This document shows, piece after piece, positions 61,218 through 64,000 of a stretch of DNA of 64,000 bases. Within the stretch, counting starts at the first letter, position 1. Each line of letters opens with the position of its first letter. This stretch comes from Candidatus Dadabacteria bacterium (GTDB lineage Bacteria; Desulfobacterota_D; UBA1144; Nemesobacterales; Nemesobacteraceae). The stretch lies in contig JAPPFE010000035.1 of the NCBI GenBank assembly GCA_028823955.1, forward strand, positions 1 through 64,000. The letters run 5' to 3'. The notes beneath the pieces are model-generated. The model saw nothing but the letters and a program-made list of their open reading frames with translations. It was not told the origin of the DNA and did no database searches. A program made the position numbers and the translations under genes.

Positions 61218-61580
61218 ATGAAGGCTCTAATTCTGGTTGATCACGGAAGCACGGTAGAGGAAGCAAACGCCCTTCTCGAAGACGTAGCCGACAAGGCAAG
61301 AGCCTACCAAGACTCGCCGTTTGATATGGTTGAGCACTGCCATATGGAACTCTGTGAACCGTCAATAAAAGATGCTTTTCACAAATGCGTCGCGGCCGGA
61401 GCAAGCGACATAACGGTCCACCCGTACTTTCTTGTACCGGGAAGACATTCAAAATCCGATATACCCAGGATGGTAGCGGAGGCAGCGCGGGATTTTCCAC
61501 AAGTAAACTACAGGGTCACAGAACCACTGGGACTTCATGACAAGATAATAGAAGTCATATTTGAAAGATCTCTTGGGTAA
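61218..61580 (+). CDS. CbiX-like sirohydrochlorin chelatase (short form)
   Basis: A 120-residue single-domain chelatase of the CbiX-S type. ILVDHGSTVEEAN carries the metal-binding histidine, DITVHPYFLVPGRHSKSDI the second conserved histidine region. Small CbiX proteins insert cobalt (or iron) into sirohydrochlorin for B12 or siroheme synthesis. That would support the MetH cofactor, but no other cob/cbi gene is nearby. It follows the peptidase by 3 bp. Confidence 0.87.
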   Translation: MKALILVDHGSTVEEANALLEDVADKARAYQDSPFDMVEHCHMELCEPSIKDAFHKCVAAGASDITVHPYFLVPGRHSKSDIPRMVAEAARDFPQVNYRVTEPLGLHDKIIEVIFERSLG

Positions 61581-61597
61581 TCCTCGTATAAAACCTG

Positions 61598-62326
61598 ATG
61601 AAAAAATATTCGGCGGTACTTTTTGATCTTTTTGACACGCTTGTCATGTTCGAGCCGTCCCTTCTGCCGAAAGTAATGCTTAATGGAGAAACCTGGAACT
61701 CCACCGCGCAGCACGTTTTCACACGAATGCGAAGCAGTCTCGGTGAAATGGGATTTAAGGATTTTTACGAACCTTTCGTCGAAAGCCACAGGGAACTTCT
61801 GGAACTCAGGAAAAAGGATTTAAGAGAGTATCCAAACAGAAAAAGGTTTGAGATATTCATGGAGAAAATGGGTTTAAAAGAAGACGACGGCATGCTTGAG
61901 AAGTTCGTATTCTCACACATGGAAGGCCTCTGCGGAGCCATGGTATACCCGGAGCATCACACGGAGATTCTTCTGTACCTTAAGGAGAAAGGATACAGGC
62001 TTTCGGTCGTATCAAATTTCGATCACGCTCCTACGGCACGAGAGCTGCTTAGAAAGTTCGGAATTGCGGATTTCTTTGAACATATAGTGATATCAGAGGA
62101 AGTAGGCTGGAGAAAGCCTCACAGGAAAATATTCGAATTTGCCCTTGCCAGGTTCGACGAGAGTCCATCAGACGTTATTTTCATAGGAGATGATCCTGAA
62201 GCTGACATAATGGGGTCTTCAAATTGCGGGATTGACTCTGTATGGGTAAAAAGAAGAGAACAGTTCGCCCAGGCAAAACCGAAATTCATCATAAAAGATC
62301 TGGAAGATCTAAAGAAAATAATCTAG
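61598..62326 (+). CDS. HAD-superfamily hydrolase
   Basis: A 242-residue HAD phosphatase. Motif I VLFDLFDTLVMF (nucleophile aspartate), a helical cap domain, motif II SVVSNFDHA, motif III GWRKPHRKIF with the lysine, motif IV IGDDPEADIMGSSNCG. It resembles subfamily IA dehalogenase/phosphoglycolate phosphatase-like members; substrate not determinable. Third in the peptidase-CbiX-HAD-ligase run, 17 bp after the CbiX gene. Confidence 0.88.
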   Translation: MKKYSAVLFDLFDTLVMFEPSLLPKVMLNGETWNSTAQHVFTRMRSSLGEMGFKDFYEPFVESHRELLELRKKDLREYPNRKRFEIFMEKMGLKEDDGMLEKFVFSHMEGLCGAMVYPEHHTEILLYLKEKGYRLSVVSNFDHAPTARELLRKFGIADFFEHIVISEEVGWRKPHRKIFEFALARFDESPSDVIFIGDDPEADIMGSSNCGIDSVWVKRREQFAQAKPKFIIKDLEDLKKII

Positions 62327-62341
62327 AAAGACACTGTTTTG

Positions 62342-64000
62342 ATGAAAAGACTCACCCGCACGGAAAAAAGACTTCCCGGTACAAGAAGCAAAAACCAAAT
62401 AGCCACAATACAGAGAATGCTTGAGAGAAAGTCCTCTCTTTACGCAGACAAGATCGCGTATTCCATAAGAAAAAATGATCTGTCTGTAAGTTCTCTCACA
62501 TTCAGAGAAGTTTTCACTCTTTTTACCCAGTTCTCAGCGTATCTCATGTCTCTAGGTCTTAAGAGAAGGGAACATGTGGCAATAGTGGGGGAGAACAGCC
62601 CCCAGTGGGCGATTTCCTACTTTGCGGTAATCTGGGCAGGCGCCATAGCCGTCCCACTTGACGCAAGGGCAAGAACAGAGCACATAAAACAGGTGCTCGC
62701 ACTTTCAGATTCAAGGTTTCTCATCGCCTCGGCGGGGTTTACGGAAGCTTTGAGTAACACAGGGGCGGTCGAGCGCATAATACCAATTGACAAGGCTCTT
62801 GAGGTTCAGTCGCACACTGAAAAAACCGTGCCCGCGGAAAAACTAGAACCCGAAGACATAGCCGATATAGTTTTTACCTCGGGAACAACAGGTAACCCCA
62901 AAGGCGTAATGCTCTCCCACGCGAGCATAATGTCAAACCTGGAGACACTTTACAGCGCCTTTCCAATAACAGAAAAAGACACAGCTTTTTCCATACTGCC
63001 CATTCATCACGTATATGAAAGAATAGGTGGAATACTGCTATCCTTTTACTGTGGGCAAAGAGTGTTTTTCTCAAGGAGCATAAAACCGAGGGAAATGCTC
63101 TCCGACCTTAAAGTAGCAAGACCGACCGTATGGCTTAACACCCCCTTGATACTCGAGAGACTGCTTCAGAGAATCGAACAGAACAAGGCAAAGAATTTCC
63201 TCACAAGGACCCTCCCCTCCGGGCTTTTCGGGAAAATGGCAAAAAAACGTCTGGGTCTTGACCGCCTCAGAATTATAGTAAGCGGCGGAGCCGCCCTCTC
63301 GGAACCGGCTTCCGAGGGACTTGAAAAATACGAATTCCCCCTCTTGCAGGGATACGGAATGAGTGAAACGGCTGCGGTTATATCCGCAAATCCCTTCTCG
63401 AAGCCGAAGAACACAAGCGGTGGCATGGTGCTTGAGAACAGCGAGGTTGAAATAAGAGATGTAGACTCCGAAGGAATCGGGGAAATATGCGTTAAAGGTC
63501 AAAGTGTAATGAAAGGCTATTACAAAAACCCCGGTGCGACAAAAGAGATCCTCTCGGATGACGGCTGGCTCAGAACCGGTGACCTCGGTTATTTTGATCA
63601 CGAAGGCTACCTATACATAACGGGAAGAAAAAAATCGGTTATCGTAACTAAGGGAGGAAAGAATATTTCTCCCGAGGAAATCGAAGAAAAACTCACTCCG
63701 CTTGAAACGGTTGAAGAAGCGATTGTATTCAGCCCGGATGATGAAAGGATACAGGCCGTGATATTTCCAGAGGCGGAGGGAATTTCCAAAAAGCTAGGAC
63801 AATTCCCCCAACACGGAGACGATCAGAGGATCTGGGACATCCTTAAAGGCGAGATAAGTGAACTTAATCGTCGGCTTGAGCCCCACAAAAGAATCAGTCA
63901 TTTTGCAGTTGCCAGAGAAGAATTACCAAAAACAACTACAAGAAAAGTAAAAAGATACCTTTTCAGAGACATGGACATATCCAAGACAACAAAGTTCATC
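62342..64000 (+). CDS. AMP-binding (long-chain fatty acid-CoA) ligase, 3' end outside the window
   Basis: Absent from the ORF track because it runs off the end without a stop; 553 codons are visible. Starts at ATG 62342, 15 bp after the HAD stop. Motifs of ANL adenylating enzymes in order: P-loop FTSGTTGNPKGVMLSH, VSGGAALSE, QGYGMSETAAV, WLRTGDLGYFDHEGYLYITGR, then the C-terminal domain (KGGKNISPEEIEE) and a terminal lysine region PKTTTRKVKR. Resembles FadD-type/FAA1 acyl-CoA synthetases. The ligase could activate a fatty or aryl acid; last visible gene of the run. Confidence 0.93.
   Translation, partial: MKRLTRTEKRLPGTRSKNQIATIQRMLERKSSLYADKIAYSIRKNDLSVSSLTFREVFTLFTQFSAYLMSLGLKRREHVAIVGENSPQWAISYFAVIWAGAIAVPLDARARTEHIKQVLALSDSRFLIASAGFTEALSNTGAVERIIPIDKALEVQSHTEKTVPAEKLEPEDIADIVFTSGTTGNPKGVMLSHASIMSNLETLYSAFPITEKDTAFSILPIHHVYERIGGILLSFYCGQRVFFSRSIKPREMLSDLKVARPTVWLNTPLILERLLQRIEQNKAKNFLTRTLPSGLFGKMAKKRLGLDRLRIIVSGGAALSEPASEGLEKYEFPLLQGYGMSETAAVISANPFSKPKNTSGGMVLENSEVEIRDVDSEGIGEICVKGQSVMKGYYKNPGATKEILSDDGWLRTGDLGYFDHEGYLYITGRKKSVIVTKGGKNISPEEIEEKLTPLETVEEAIVFSPDDERIQAVIFPEAEGISKKLGQFPQHGDDQRIWDILKGEISELNRRLEPHKRISHFAVAREELPKTTTRKVKRYLFRDMDISKTTKFI

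Overview
The window is a 64 kb piece of a bacterial chromosome, dense in single-copy housekeeping genes and of moderate GC. AGA/AGG arginine and ATA isoleucine codons are common throughout. The gene set fits an aerobic or facultative, probably diderm heterotroph: respiratory complex I subunit M, lipoylation (lpdA, lipB), B12-dependent methionine synthase, PEP carboxykinase, ClpB, HrcA/GrpE/DnaJ, an LLM-class (possibly F420-linked) oxidoreductase and an MEP-pathway ispG. I cannot name the organism from sequence alone. The mixture resembles uncultured lineages near Desulfobacterota, Nitrospinota or Dadabacteria, but that is inference only. No rRNA, prophage, CRISPR array or toxin-antitoxin island is visible.

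Layout. 1-5.5 kb (minus): a probable single unit nuoM, two tandem PTPS/QueD-family genes, an SDR reductase, hemA and hemC. 5.6-8.2 kb (minus): an LLM oxidoreductase and radical SAM pair and a hypothetical gene, with a possible tiny membrane protein opposite. 8.3-15.9 kb: hflX, a nitroreductase with a small partner, a thiolase, clpB and a STAS protein. 16-20.6 kb: proS and ispG (minus), then two DUF59/Mrp Fe-S genes (plus). 20.7-27.5 kb: an epimerase, a CbpA-like co-chaperone, DUF1844, and the minus operon MFS, trmI, rsmG, mtnP, pfkB kinase joined by 4-nt overlaps. 27.6 kb: tRNA-Lys and tRNA-Glu behind a near-perfect sigma70 promoter. 27.9-32.6 kb (minus): pckA, two tandem alpha/beta hydrolases, a small protein and nth. 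32.7-34.55 kb: a complete-looking group II intron (class C features) inserted directly behind the terminator of a ferredoxin gene. 34.6-42.9 kb (minus): ferredoxin, secG/tpiA, aminotransferase, def, HU/IHF, metH and a glyoxalase II-like hydrolase. 43.1-47.5 kb: thrC with a MoaD-like sulfur carrier (plus), then dnaJ, grpE and hrcA (minus, without dnaK). 47.7-52.3 kb: lpdA, lipB and a TPR gene, a half-size EamA transporter, a degenerate receiver and ilvE. 52.3-59.9 kb (minus): GST, pepA and a 1730-residue exonuclease-RecQ-UvrD fusion helicase. 60-64 kb (plus): PepT-like peptidase, CbiX-like chelatase, HAD phosphatase and an AMP-binding acyl-CoA ligase that runs off the end and is absent from the ORF track.

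The least ordinary items are the triple-fusion helicase; the PTPS pair, in which one copy has Ser in place of the catalytic Cys and which sits next to a reductase that could finish a pterin; the promoter layout at clpB, ispG, hrcA and lpdA, which predicts nearly leaderless mRNAs; the palindromes between hrcA and lpdA where no CIRCE element is seen; the MoaD-like carrier behind thrC; and the group II intron at a terminator. Nothing else looks like a defence island or a new multi-gene system.
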